Assembly (NCBI GenBank): GCA_030706405.1
Contig: JAUZOO010000002.1
Span: 253,167-317,166 of the forward strand
Direction of reading: 5' to 3'
Origin: Bacteroidota bacterium
GTDB taxonomy: Bacteria; Bacteroidota; Bacteroidia; Bacteroidales; JAAUTT01
DNA length: 64,000 nucleotides
Shown here piece by piece: positions 37,687 through 46,653 of this stretch. The position numbers were made by a program, and so were the translations under genes. A model generated the notes under the pieces. That model made no database searches. It was not told the DNA's origin and was given only the letters and a program-made list of their open reading frames with translations. Every line of letters starts with the position of its first letter. The stretch's first letter is position 1.

Positions 37687-39495
37687 ATGACAGAACAAAA
37701 TAGCGAGACATCCGACGCCTCTATCCCTATCAATACCTATACTTTTCAGGAAATCATATCATTTTTTAGTGAAATTGATAAAAAAATACTTTCGCTTCAC
37801 GAATGTTCTTCGGATGATTTTCTAACGTTAAATGCCTTTTTCAAAAAGCATTATAGCGATTCTAAAATAATATCAAGTAATGCTACAGGCTTATTTGCTT
37901 TATTTACTGATAATAATAACCAATCTGGGCTTTTAGAACGGTTACAACAATTTCAGGATAACATTCAGGAATTACTTTCAACCTACGAGTTCTTTATTAA
38001 TGGTCAAATTTTGGCGACTGGTCAGATAATTCAGGAAATGGATCAGATGTTTGTTACGGCCAATAACCTGAAACAGGATTTGATGACCCTTAAATTATTG
38101 GTAACTAATCTAAAATTAGATATTAGTATTTCATCTGCTCCAGCTGGTCGGATTGCTCGTAAAACAAACGATTTCAATGAATTAATTATTCAAACAAAAT
38201 CGTTTTTTGTAGAATTCTATAACCGATCTAACCTGCTTAAAGAGTCGGTAAAAAGTCTCAATCAACAGTTGGTTCAACAACGAAGTCGTAATATTCAGCA
38301 TATTCACGATATTATCGGTGAAACAAATTTTTCATTAAACTTCTTAAATCAGAAGTATGAGGAGGCAAACAGGTTAATCCCAAAACTCGCCGAAAATACT
38401 CAGAATACTTCGAATAGTATTGCAAAAATTATAACAAATCTTCAGTATCAAGATATTATACGTCAGAAGATAGACCATATCCAACAGACACATAAAGATG
38501 TTTTAAATGAATTAGGCCAAATTAAGAATACCGAAGAGTTAAACACGAAAGATCACGTAAAACATTTTATACAAATACGAGAAATCGCAGGGTTGCAGGC
38601 AGCCCAGTTAATTCATGCTAATAAGGAGTATCAGAAAGCCATTGAGATTATTTCTGGAAAATTTTTGGAAGTTGGTAATGATATGACCGAAATATCGAAT
38701 CTGTGCCAACAATTGATAGGCCCGAACACCTCTGCCGGTTCTATGTTTGAACAGGTAAGGGAAAAACTTGAAAAAACCGAATATTTAATTGACAATTTTC
38801 AACGATCACTTTCACTTATTAATGAAAAGACCAGATTGTACGATACCAATCTGGCGGATATCGTTTCTAATTATAACGAGCTAGCCGATTTCTTCGCGAC
38901 GATTGATAAAAGTATTTCTCGTTCGCTTGATAATCAAAATACTGAAGAATTAGAGCAATTCGAAAGTACTACCTATCAAATTCGAGCAATATTAAAAGAG
39001 CTAAAGGAGATTAACAATCTTTACAATGCCCAGTTTGGAAAGATTACGGCAATAAAGTTAAATACTCCCTCGGGCGAAAATATATCTCTTAAGACAGTTG
39101 AGGAAACTCTGGAAAAATTTGGAGGACAATGTCGTCAACTTATTAATAATCTTTACACAAACAATGAAAGTGTATACAAAATCATTGCCGACAATCAATT
39201 ACTGAGTAAAAAAATATCATTGGATATTAAAACATCTATCGAGCAAATAAAATATTATGATTATTTTGACAAGGTTATTGAAGAGATAATTGTAAAACTC
39301 AATGATATTAATTTAAAGCTCATAAATATTGATAATAGTGAAACAAAGTTGAGTCAGTTGGAGTATTTAAAGTCAAGATATACAATGGAAAGTGAGCATA
39401 TCATTCACGATCATTTGACGAAAGAAGATGTCGATTTGTTTGAATTAAACAGTACTGGTGCAGATGAAGACGATGATAACCTCGAATTATTTTAA
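37687..39495 (+). CDS. 602-aa coiled-coil protein with CheZ-like motif and acidic C-terminal tail
   Basis: This soluble, nearly all-helical protein has no signal peptide, membrane span or known full-length family. Residues 160-270 and 300-550 are long amphipathic helices rich in Gln, Asn, Leu and Ile. At residues 253-265 it reads QYQDIIRQKIDHI, closely matching the catalytic helix of the CheY phosphatase CheZ ([FY]QDxxxQxI, with catalytic Asp and Gln). A second related helix, IKYYDYFDKVIEEI, lies at 521-534. The C-terminus is acidic and ends DEDDDNLELF, comparable to the CheY-binding C-terminal peptide of CheZ. The methyl-accepting tip sequence (ALNAAIEAA type) is absent. I infer a CheY phosphatase or array scaffold. 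Confidence 0.85.
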   Translation: MTEQNSETSDASIPINTYTFQEIISFFSEIDKKILSLHECSSDDFLTLNAFFKKHYSDSKIISSNATGLFALFTDNNNQSGLLERLQQFQDNIQELLSTYEFFINGQILATGQIIQEMDQMFVTANNLKQDLMTLKLLVTNLKLDISISSAPAGRIARKTNDFNELIIQTKSFFVEFYNRSNLLKESVKSLNQQLVQQRSRNIQHIHDIIGETNFSLNFLNQKYEEANRLIPKLAENTQNTSNSIAKIITNLQYQDIIRQKIDHIQQTHKDVLNELGQIKNTEELNTKDHVKHFIQIREIAGLQAAQLIHANKEYQKAIEIISGKFLEVGNDMTEISNLCQQLIGPNTSAGSMFEQVREKLEKTEYLIDNFQRSLSLINEKTRLYDTNLADIVSNYNELADFFATIDKSISRSLDNQNTEELEQFESTTYQIRAILKELKEINNLYNAQFGKITAIKLNTPSGENISLKTVEETLEKFGGQCRQLINNLYTNNESVYKIIADNQLLSKKISLDIKTSIEQIKYYDYFDKVIEEIIVKLNDINLKLINIDNSETKLSQLEYLKSRYTMESEHIIHDHLTKEDVDLFELNSTGADEDDDNLELF

Positions 39496-39518
39496 CCTCT
39501 GATTTCTAATAAATAATA

Positions 39519-39836
39519 ATGATGAAAAAAAGACTTGAAATAGTAAAGACAAATCCAGGAGAGCCTGTAAAGGCGATTTATTATCTGGATAACGAACTTA
39601 GTTTCATCAATGCCCTAGAGATAAAGGATGAAATATTAAGCAAACAAGATCGATTCGAGCATCTTACCATACAAGCAAACCTCGATCATTTAGATTTGAC
39701 GGGTATTCAACTATTATATTCGATCCGTAGGACAATTGAAACCCAGAATAAGAAATTAAGTTTAAATATCAAATTGGAAGAGGGCCTCAGCAGCCTTATT
39801 TCTCGTTGTGGTTTTAATGAGCTTATTATTAGATAA
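39519..39836 (+). CDS. STAS-domain protein
   Basis: This 105-aa protein (ATG at 39519, or the next codon ATG 39522) is a lone STAS domain: YLDNELSFINALEIKDEIL, then LTIQANLDHLDLTGIQLLYS, then GLSSLISRCGFNELI. Where SpoIIAA-type proteins have Asp-Ser-Ser-Gly, this has Asp-Leu-Thr-Gly, so a Thr replaces the usual phospho-Ser. STAS proteins act as phosphorylation-controlled binding partners. Similar STAS genes occur in some chemotaxis operons, where they can aid CheY dephosphorylation. It stands between the CheZ-like gene and cheY. Confidence 0.85.
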   Translation: MMKKRLEIVKTNPGEPVKAIYYLDNELSFINALEIKDEILSKQDRFEHLTIQANLDHLDLTGIQLLYSIRRTIETQNKKLSLNIKLEEGLSSLISRCGFNELIIR

Positions 39837-39875
39837 ATCCTATAAATTCCAAACAGAATCATTTTTAAGATAACT

Positions 39876-40241
39876 ATGGCAAAAACAATATTAATTGTCG
39901 ACGACTCGGAGAGTATAAGGGAAGTGGTAAGTTTTACCCTTGAACACGAGGGATATACTGTATTAGTTGGGATTGATGGTCAGGATGCCCAAAAATTTCT
40001 TGATGGAAGAAAAATTGATTTAATAATAACCGACTTGCACATGCCCGTATTAGATGGTATTGGCTTGATTAAAGTGGTTAGGTCAATGCTTGATTATCAA
40101 CGTATTCCTATTTTGTTTCTTACAACCGAATCGCAAGCTGCTAAAAAAATGGAAGCCAAAGAAGCCGGGGCTACCGGATGGATCATTAAGCCCTTTGTTC
40201 CCGCGAAGCTTATCGAAGCCATTAACAAAGTAATCCGATGA
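39876..40241 (+). CDS. cheY: CheY chemotaxis response regulator
   Basis: This 121-aa receiver shows TILIVDDSESIREVV (acidic pair), DLIITDLHMPVLDGIGL (phospho-Asp), ILFLTTESQAAKKMEAKEAG (switch Thr), and GATGWIIKPFVPAKL (Lys followed by Pro-Phe). The G-A-x-G-W-I-x-K-P-F block is highly characteristic of CheY. The stop codon overlaps the cheA start (ATGA at 40238-40241), so the two are translationally coupled, and this receiver is the most likely direct target of CheA. Confidence 0.95.
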   Translation: MAKTILIVDDSESIREVVSFTLEHEGYTVLVGIDGQDAQKFLDGRKIDLIITDLHMPVLDGIGLIKVVRSMLDYQRIPILFLTTESQAAKKMEAKEAGATGWIIKPFVPAKLIEAINKVIR

Positions 40242-42286
40242 TTGAAAATTTCAAAAAGAAATTCGTTGAGGAAGCAACAGAGCATATCTTGGATATAGAA
40301 CAGGCTCTTTTGTTTCTTGAACAAAATCCTAACAATAAACCATTGATTGAGAGGGTTTTCAGGGCTATGCATACGCTTAAAGGGAGTGGAGCTATGTTTG
40401 GTTTTGAAAAAATTAGCGAATTTACCCATAACCTCGAAACAGTTTACGATTTAGTCAGAAATGATGAACTGGCTATTACAAGTGATTTATTGAATCTTAC
40501 CTTAGCATCAGTAGATCATTTAAATGCCTTGCTAAAGGATGATGATAGTTCGAATCCTTTGGTTATGCAACAACATCAAAATTTAATCCGGCAAATTGAT
40601 GAGTTCGCAAAAGGCGACAATTCTCCGGATATTGCTCAGAAAGACGAAAATATTGTTTCTGAAAGTAAGGGAAATAATAAGACATTTCATGTTCTATTTC
40701 AACCGAATGAAGATATAATGAATAACGGAACAAATCCGTTGTTTCTTCTTGATGAATTACATTCTCTGGGAGATTGTCTAGTACTTCCTGTGGTAAATAA
40801 GATTCCTGAATTGGTAGAATTTGATCCAAATAAATGTTTTACTTCTTGGGAAATAATTCTTTCCACAAGTTCGGATATTAATGCTATTTCGGATGTTTTT
40901 ATTTTTGTTGAAGATGAATGCACCCTTCAGGTTAATACGTTGGCTAATTATAATCTGTTAAAAAACAACTTGTTTACTGAAAAAATAAAAGAATTTAAGC
41001 TACATGGTGAAGAAATAGGGTTGTCTCGTTTGCAAGATTTTATTAGTACCCTTGCAGCGCCTGAAACAAAATTGGATGGTGCTGGTAGGGAAGAGAAAGT
41101 ACCATCAAAAGAACAAACTATTTCAAGCATCAGGGTAGCTTCCGATAAACTAGATCAATTAATGAACCTTGTAAGCGAGTTGGTTACTACGCAGGCAAGG
41201 CTGAGCCTTTTTGCTGAAAATGAAGGTTCTCCGGAATTAATGGCAATTGCCGAAAACGTTCAAAAACTTTCGAGACAACTTCGGGATAATGCCTTTAGCA
41301 TTGTGCTTATTCCTATCGAAAATATGCTTACCCGGTTTCAACGTTTGGTTAGAGATCTTTCGAGGGAATTAAAAAAGGATATAGTATTTATGGCTGAAGG
41401 GACAGATACTGAACTTGATAAAACAATAATAGAAAATCTTACCGACCCGTTGATGCATATTTTGCGCAATAGTCTGGACCATGGAATAGAACTTCCTGCA
41501 GCTCGTATAGCCAAAGGGAAACCTGCCCAAGGAAAGATTATATTAAAAGCGTTTTATTCCGGGGCAAACGTTATTATTCAGGTATTTGACGACGGAGCCG
41601 GTATTGATCCTAATATAATACGGACTAAGGCTATACAAAAGAATCTGATAACAACTGATACCCCACTTACCCGTAAGGAAATTCTTGACATGATTTTTGT
41701 TCCTGGTTTTTCCACTGCAGCTAATGTTACAGACGTTTCAGGCAGGGGGGTTGGTATGGATGTTGTTAAACGTAAAATAGCTGATATTCGTGGCGAAGTG
41801 GAAGTCGAATCAGAAGTAAATATAGGCACAACGCTTACCATAAAATTACCTCTAACCCTTTCGATTATTGATGGATTGCTGGTTAAAATTGACGATACAT
41901 TTTATGTTATACCCCTTTCTGTAATCGACAAAATTTATGCTGTAGAACATCAAAAACTTGCAAGAGCATTTAATAATACCGTAGTTCTTGATGGTGAGCA
42001 GTTGCCATTCTTTATGCTGCGAGACGAATTTGGATTGCCTGACAATAACGCATCTCATGATCAGGTTATCATTGTCCGGTATGAAGATAAACGGGTTGGA
42101 TTTGCTGTTGATAATGTTGTTGGTGAATATCAGGCTGTACTTAAGCCTCTTGGCAAGCATTATAAACGTCAGGAAATTATATCTGGCGCTACGATTCTGG
42201 GCGATGGTACTATTGCTTTGGTAATGGATACAAATAAAGCGATTAAATTTTTTGCATATAAAAATACACTAAATACGGAGGATTAA
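40238..42286 (+). CDS. cheA: Chemotaxis histidine kinase CheA
   Basis: This 682-aa protein has all standard parts. The P1 HPt domain carries H45 in FRAMHTLKGSGAMFGF. A divergent middle (about 130-260) lies where P2 would be, and P3 dimerisation starts SIRVASDKLDQLMNLVSELV near residue 292. The P4 kinase shows DPLMHILRNSLDHGIE (N box), VFDDGAGIDPN (G1) and SGRGVGMDVVK (G2). P5 (about 535-670) is a CheW-like domain. The ATP site and the phospho-His look intact, so it should be active. It would pair with CheW, encoded 2 bp downstream. No methyl-accepting receptor is encoded in the window. Confidence 0.96.
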   Translation: MIENFKKKFVEEATEHILDIEQALLFLEQNPNNKPLIERVFRAMHTLKGSGAMFGFEKISEFTHNLETVYDLVRNDELAITSDLLNLTLASVDHLNALLKDDDSSNPLVMQQHQNLIRQIDEFAKGDNSPDIAQKDENIVSESKGNNKTFHVLFQPNEDIMNNGTNPLFLLDELHSLGDCLVLPVVNKIPELVEFDPNKCFTSWEIILSTSSDINAISDVFIFVEDECTLQVNTLANYNLLKNNLFTEKIKEFKLHGEEIGLSRLQDFISTLAAPETKLDGAGREEKVPSKEQTISSIRVASDKLDQLMNLVSELVTTQARLSLFAENEGSPELMAIAENVQKLSRQLRDNAFSIVLIPIENMLTRFQRLVRDLSRELKKDIVFMAEGTDTELDKTIIENLTDPLMHILRNSLDHGIELPAARIAKGKPAQGKIILKAFYSGANVIIQVFDDGAGIDPNIIRTKAIQKNLITTDTPLTRKEILDMIFVPGFSTAANVTDVSGRGVGMDVVKRKIADIRGEVEVESEVNIGTTLTIKLPLTLSIIDGLLVKIDDTFYVIPLSVIDKIYAVEHQKLARAFNNTVVLDGEQLPFFMLRDEFGLPDNNASHDQVIIVRYEDKRVGFAVDNVVGEYQAVLKPLGKHYKRQEIISGATILGDGTIALVMDTNKAIKFFAYKNTLNTED

Positions 42287-42288
42287 AA

Positions 42289-42795
42289 ATGAAAGATCAC
42301 GCTACAAAAATTAATTCCTACTTGACCTTCAAATTGGGGGATGAAATATTTGGAGCAAATGTGGCTAAGGTGCTTAATATTCTTGAAATGACCAAGATAA
42401 CTAAAGTGCCCAAAGCTCCTCCTTATATGAAAGGGGTGATAAACCTTCGGGGGGCAGTGCTTCCCCTTATTGATACCCGTGTTAAATTTGATATGGGTGA
42501 AACTGTCTATACCACCAATACTTGTATTTTAGTTTTAGATATAGAAGTAAATGGTGATTCTGTTCATGTAGGGGCATTGGTTGACTCGGTTCAGGAAGTG
42601 GTTGAGATCGATGATTCACAAATAATGCCACCTCCAAGTATCGGGAGCAAGTATAAAAGTGAATTTATTGAAGGAATGGTCAAAATTAATGACGATTTCG
42701 TGATGCTTCTTAATATGGATCTGATCTTCTCTACAAGTGAATTATCCCTTCTCAGAGATTCTTCGGAAGAAACAGTTATTGAAGAGGAATCATAA
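42289..42795 (+). CDS. cheW: Chemotaxis coupling protein CheW
   Basis: This 168-aa protein is a single CheW domain: YLTFKLGDEIFGANVAKVLN, ITKVPKAPPYMKGVINLRGA, VLPLIDTRVKF, and LVDSVQEVVEIDDSQI are all family blocks. It links CheA to receptors. It begins 2 bp after the cheA stop codon and ends in an acidic tail (EETVIEEES). The complete CheW fold implies that a receptor exists, probably elsewhere in the genome or in an unusual form within this cluster. Confidence 0.95.
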   Translation: MKDHATKINSYLTFKLGDEIFGANVAKVLNILEMTKITKVPKAPPYMKGVINLRGAVLPLIDTRVKFDMGETVYTTNTCILVLDIEVNGDSVHVGALVDSVQEVVEIDDSQIMPPPSIGSKYKSEFIEGMVKINDDFVMLLNMDLIFSTSELSLLRDSSEETVIEEES

Positions 42796-42909
42796 CAATT
42801 ATATTTTGGGGTTAATTGCTTTTTTCGGTTGACAATAAATATAAATTAATGTCAATCAAAATTTTATATTGGCTTAACCCAAGGTTTTTAATAGTAAATA
42901 CTCACTTTT

Positions 42910-43782
42910 ATGACTAAGGATTCCGTTAGTTTGGGAGAAATCTATAAGGCAGTAATGTCGCAGGATGATTTTAGACGGCTTAGTACTTTCATTTACAGGG
43001 AGTATGGGATAAAAATGCCCGAGATTAAAAAAACCATGCTTCAGAGTCGGCTTCATAAACGGTTGCGAGAGCTCAGTATGGTCAGTTATTCGGATTACGT
43101 TGATTATCTTTTTAGTAAAGAAGGACAACAAACTGAGGTAATCCATATGATTGATATGGTAAGTACTAATAAAACTGATTTTTTTAGAGAACCGGCTCAT
43201 TTTGATTTTTTGCATTCCGATATTTTGCCTGAACTTTTGATAGGAGAAAGGCCTAACCGTTTTATTAAAATATGGAGTGCTGGCTGTTCTAGTGGAGAAG
43301 AGCCATACACTATCGCCATGTCAATGAGTGAGTTTGCTCAACAGAAGCTTGGACTGTCGTTTGATTTTAGCATTTTTGCAACCGATATTTCAACACGAAT
43401 GTTAAAAATGGGAGTTGAAGCTATATATAAGGAACAGAGAGTTGAAATGTTGCCTCTGAATCTTAAAAAGCAATATTTTCTTCGTAGCAAAGATCGTTCA
43501 AACCCAACAGTCAGGGTAATACCCGAATTGCGACGAAAGATTAATTTTCAGCGGCTTAATTTTATGGACAATCATTATAATGTTCCTGAAAATTACGATA
43601 TTATCTTTTGTCGAAACGTGCTTATTTATTTTGATCGCGAAACTCAGGAAAAAGTAATTAATAAGCTATGTACCAAGCTAAAACCGAATGGTTTTTTCTT
43701 TCTTGGACATTCCGAGTCGATTACCAATTTTGATGTTCCTTTGCGACAACTAAAACCAACTATTTTTCGAAAAATTAACTAA
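42910..43782 (+). CDS. cheR: CheR chemoreceptor glutamate methyltransferase
   Basis: This 290-aa protein shows the CheR N-terminal helical domain (FIYREYGIKMPEIKKTMLQS) and the SAM-binding Rossmann domain: SAGCSSGEEPYTIAM (glycine loop), ATDISTRML (Asp/SAM), LNFMDNHYNVPENYDIIFC, RNVLIYFD, and LGHSESIT. It transfers methyl groups from S-adenosylmethionine to receptor glutamates during adaptation. Its presence without a methyl-accepting protein nearby is notable. A 114-bp gap separates it from cheW. Confidence 0.95.
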   Translation: MTKDSVSLGEIYKAVMSQDDFRRLSTFIYREYGIKMPEIKKTMLQSRLHKRLRELSMVSYSDYVDYLFSKEGQQTEVIHMIDMVSTNKTDFFREPAHFDFLHSDILPELLIGERPNRFIKIWSAGCSSGEEPYTIAMSMSEFAQQKLGLSFDFSIFATDISTRMLKMGVEAIYKEQRVEMLPLNLKKQYFLRSKDRSNPTVRVIPELRRKINFQRLNFMDNHYNVPENYDIIFCRNVLIYFDRETQEKVINKLCTKLKPNGFFFLGHSESITNFDVPLRQLKPTIFRKIN

Positions 43783-43826
43783 ACGTCAGGTCGTTTTTTG
43801 TTTAACGTTCTGGAAAAATACTTATT

Positions 43827-44723
43827 ATGAGTAGATTAACTGATGAGGAATTGATTGAAGAATTGCGTAATCGTTTCATTAAAAATCGTGAAACAGTAGA
43901 AGAACTTCAGGTTTTAAACCGGGAACTTCGGGTTGTGAATAAAAAGTTGGAAGAATCAGAAGCTTTAAAGAGTCATTTTATTTCAAATATTACCAACGAG
44001 ATTATCAACCCGTTTACTTCCATTATGGGATTGGCTAAACACATTCTTACGGTAAAAAAGGAAGATTGGAAAACGGTTATTTCAATGGTTGCTCTGATAC
44101 ACTCTGAAGCTTTTAACCTCGATTTTCAATTACGAAATATTTTTGTGGCAGCTAAGATAGAGGCTGGAGAAATTTCACCAGAAATCCTGAATGTTGATAT
44201 TAAAACCTTAATAAACAATATTATTGAGTCTTTTAGGATTGAAGCGAAGAAAAAGCAGCTTGAGTTAGTTTTTGATTTTGATATTCAGCCGATTAATGGG
44301 GGTGTTTTCTATTTTAAAACAGATCCTGAAAAATTGAAGTTAGTAATATCTAACCTGTTAAGCAATGCGGTTAAATTTAGTATTGAACGCCATAATATCG
44401 ATATAAAAGCTACAATTGAAGGCAAAAACCTGATAGTTTCTATAGAGGATTATGGAATAGGAATTTCGGAAGATAACCAAAAGAAGATATTCGACCGGTT
44501 TAAACGGCTCGATTCAGGAATAAATTCCCTCAATCGAGGGCACGGATTGGGTCTCTCAATCAACAAAGCGATACTTGACCAGCTCAATGGTACTATTGAT
44601 ATTCAAAGCGAATTAGGAAAAGGAAGTTGTTTTACAATAACTATTCCGGAAGTTCAAGCAGATATAGCAGGGTTTTCAACAGACGGAAACGAATTTTTAT
44701 TTGACGAGGAAGAAATTTTTTAA
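43827..44723 (+). CDS. Histidine-kinase-like protein lacking the phospho-accepting histidine
   Basis: This 298-aa soluble protein starts with a coiled coil (about 5-48), then a HisKA-like hairpin reading FISNITNEIINPFTSIMGLA. The normal His-Glu-Ile-Arg-Thr-Pro is Asn-Glu-Ile-Ile-Asn-Pro, so the phospho-His is Asn57 (codon AAC, read directly). The HATPase_c domain looks intact: N box NLLSNAVKFS (176-185), G1 EDYGIGIS, F box IFDRF, G2 GHGLGLS. It probably binds ATP but cannot autophosphorylate in the normal way. It sits between cheR and cheD. The C-terminus is acidic, ending DEEEIF. Confidence 0.9.
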   Translation: MSRLTDEELIEELRNRFIKNRETVEELQVLNRELRVVNKKLEESEALKSHFISNITNEIINPFTSIMGLAKHILTVKKEDWKTVISMVALIHSEAFNLDFQLRNIFVAAKIEAGEISPEILNVDIKTLINNIIESFRIEAKKKQLELVFDFDIQPINGGVFYFKTDPEKLKLVISNLLSNAVKFSIERHNIDIKATIEGKNLIVSIEDYGIGISEDNQKKIFDRFKRLDSGINSLNRGHGLGLSINKAILDQLNGTIDIQSELGKGSCFTITIPEVQADIAGFSTDGNEFLFDEEEIF

Positions 44724-44732
44724 GGAAAAGGT

Positions 44733-45200
44733 ATGGAGAATCTGCCTGTTCATTTTTTATACCCTGCCGAACTATATGTAAGCAGGGTGCCTTTTCAGAT
44801 TAATACAATTCTGGGTTCATGCATCGCCGTTTGTTTGTTTGATCCGGTAACAAGGATAGGAGGAATAAATCATTTTATGCTACCTCTTTGGAACGGACAA
44901 GGATTAGCTTCACCTAAATATGGAAATATAGCTATTGAAAAGCTTATTGATAAGATGCTTTCCTTGGGATGTCAGAAAAATAATTTGAAAGCTAAAATTT
45001 TTGGTGGAGGAGAGGTTATTGAAACCCAAATTGTTAAATTTAATATTGGAGCCAGAAATATTGAAATTGCCCGACAAATATTGGAAGAAAAAAAAATTCC
45101 AATCATTAGTTCAAGTGTAGGTGGAAAGCTGGGTAGAAAAATTGAATTTTTAACAGCAACGGGAGAAGTGCGTCAGAAATATGTTCAGAAAACTATTTGA
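44733..45200 (+). CDS. cheD: Chemoreceptor glutamine deamidase CheD
   Basis: This 155-aa protein carries the CheD signature ILGSCIAVCLFDPVTRIGGI, with the catalytic Cys, followed by the catalytic His in NHFMLP. Also present are YGNIAIEKLIDKML and KIFGGGEVIE. CheD deamidates receptor glutamines and, in some bacteria, works with CheC to lower CheY phosphate. It begins 9 bp after the preceding kinase-like gene. A 265-bp gap with an internal -7 element separates it from cheB. Confidence 0.95.
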   Translation: MENLPVHFLYPAELYVSRVPFQINTILGSCIAVCLFDPVTRIGGINHFMLPLWNGQGLASPKYGNIAIEKLIDKMLSLGCQKNNLKAKIFGGGEVIETQIVKFNIGARNIEIARQILEEKKIPIISSSVGGKLGRKIEFLTATGEVRQKYVQKTI

Positions 45201-45369
45201 TTTTTGAATTGTTACAGGGACAATTTACAGTGAAAGTAAGAATGTGTCAATTTAGGTGTTGAATTAATCCCCAAAAATCTATATATTGTTTTATTGAGAA
45301 TGGTTGTTTTTTAATAAAATAGAAGTAAATTTTAAACAAATAAAAACAATCTAAATTATTATTAGATTT

Positions 45370-45377
45370 TATATTTG
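45370..45377 (+). promoter_or_regulatory. Putative -7 element TATATTTG upstream of cheB
   Basis: An exact TAnnTTTG match lies 88 bp before the cheB ATG (45466) in an AT-rich 265-bp gap. No TTTG at -33. It suggests that the second half of the cluster may have its own promoter. Confidence 0.4.
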
Positions 45378-45465
45378 TCTAATGAGTTCACATGATCAGT
45401 ATTAAAAAGTACTGGAAATCTGAGATAATTTAAACAATTTGATGTAACAAAAAAAGAACAGAGTT

Positions 45466-46542
45466 ATGGCGACTAAGATCAAAGTATTGATAGTGGATGA
45501 TTCGGCGGTAGTTCGGCAAACTCTTCAGTCTATATTAAGCTCAGATCCTGAAATCGAAGTAATGGGCACGGCATCTGATCCATTTTTTGCTGCTAAAAAA
45601 ATTGCACAGGAGGTACCCGACGTAATTACGTTAGATGTGGAAATGCCAAGAATGGATGGTCTTACCTTTCTTAAAAAGATTATGTCGCAGCATCCTATTC
45701 CGGTTATAATTATTTCCAGTTTAACAACTAAAGGTAGCCAAACAGCCCTAAGAGCTCTTGAATACGGAGCTGTTGAAGTTGTTGCTAAACCTCAGGTTAA
45801 TACTCAAAAATTTATTGAAGAGTCTCATATTTATTTATGTGATGTAGTAAAAGCCGCAGCAATGGCCAAAGTTCGAAGAAAAATTGTGACGCAGGACTTT
45901 CCTGTTGAACCTAAGTATTCAGCTGATGCTATTCTTCCTAAATATGCATCTTCTGATTTAAAGATGTCAGGTTCTTTCGCTCCGGTTATAGCTTTAGGAG
46001 CATCTACAGGAGGTACTGAAGCTTTACGTGTATTTCTCCAATCTATGCCGAAAGATTCTCCAGGAATCATAATTGTACAGCACATGCCGGAAAAATTTAC
46101 CAAATCATTTGCTGATAGACTTAATGAGCTTTGTGATATTTTTGTTAAAGAAGCGGAGAATGGAGATGCAGTTGTTAATGGGCAGGCCTTGATTGCACCT
46201 GGAAATCATCATATGTTGTTGAAAAGATCGGGTTCAAAATATTATGTAGAAATAAAAGATGGTCCACTTGTAAACCGTCACAGACCATCGGTGGATGTAT
46301 TGTTTAGATCAACAGCTAGGTATGCAGGCCGTAATGCTATTGGGATTATTATGACAGGGATGGGGGATGATGGAGCTCGTGGACTTTTAGAAATGAAAGA
46401 AGCTGGAGCTCAGACTATAGCTCAGGATGAAAAGTCATGTATTGTTTTCGGAATGCCCAATGAAGCAATAAAGTTGGGTGCTGCTGATAAAATATTATCT
46501 CTTGAGCAAATTGCAACCCAAACAATTACTTGGGTTAAATAA
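45466..46542 (+). CDS. cheB: CheB methylesterase/response regulator
   Basis: This 358-aa protein has an N-terminal receiver ([14 protein letters not shown], phospho-Asp in [12 protein letters not shown], Lys in VVAKPQ). A C-terminal esterase domain follows with the triad Ser in [12 protein letters not shown], His in [11 protein letters not shown], and Asp in [12 protein letters not shown]. It removes receptor methyl groups when phosphorylated by CheA. Together with CheR and CheD it gives a complete adaptation set. It follows a 265-bp gap. Confidence 0.96.
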   Translation: MATKIKVLIVDDSAVVRQTLQSILSSDPEIEVMGTASDPFFAAKKIAQEVPDVITLDVEMPRMDGLTFLKKIMSQHPIPVIIISSLTTKGSQTALRALEYGAVEVVAKPQVNTQKFIEESHIYLCDVVKAAAMAKVRRKIVTQDFPVEPKYSADAILPKYASSDLKMSGSFAPVIALGASTGGTEALRVFLQSMPKDSPGIIIVQHMPEKFTKSFADRLNELCDIFVKEAENGDAVVNGQALIAPGNHHMLLKRSGSKYYVEIKDGPLVNRHRPSVDVLFRSTARYAGRNAIGIIMTGMGDDGARGLLEMKEAGAQTIAQDEKSCIVFGMPNEAIKLGAADKILSLEQIATQTITWVK

Positions 46543-46653
46543 GGATTTTTAATTTGTCAATTTAATGATTGAGGAAAAGCTTTGCTTCTAATCGTAATAT
46601 ATTTCAGAAATATATATTAATTTGGCACAAATCAATTTGCTTTATAATATTCC

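Noticed and set aside
37687-39495. 602-aa coiled-coil protein as a soluble methyl-accepting receptor
   Set aside because: The highly conserved receptor tip (ALNAAIEAARAGE type) is absent, and the CheZ-like motif explains it better.
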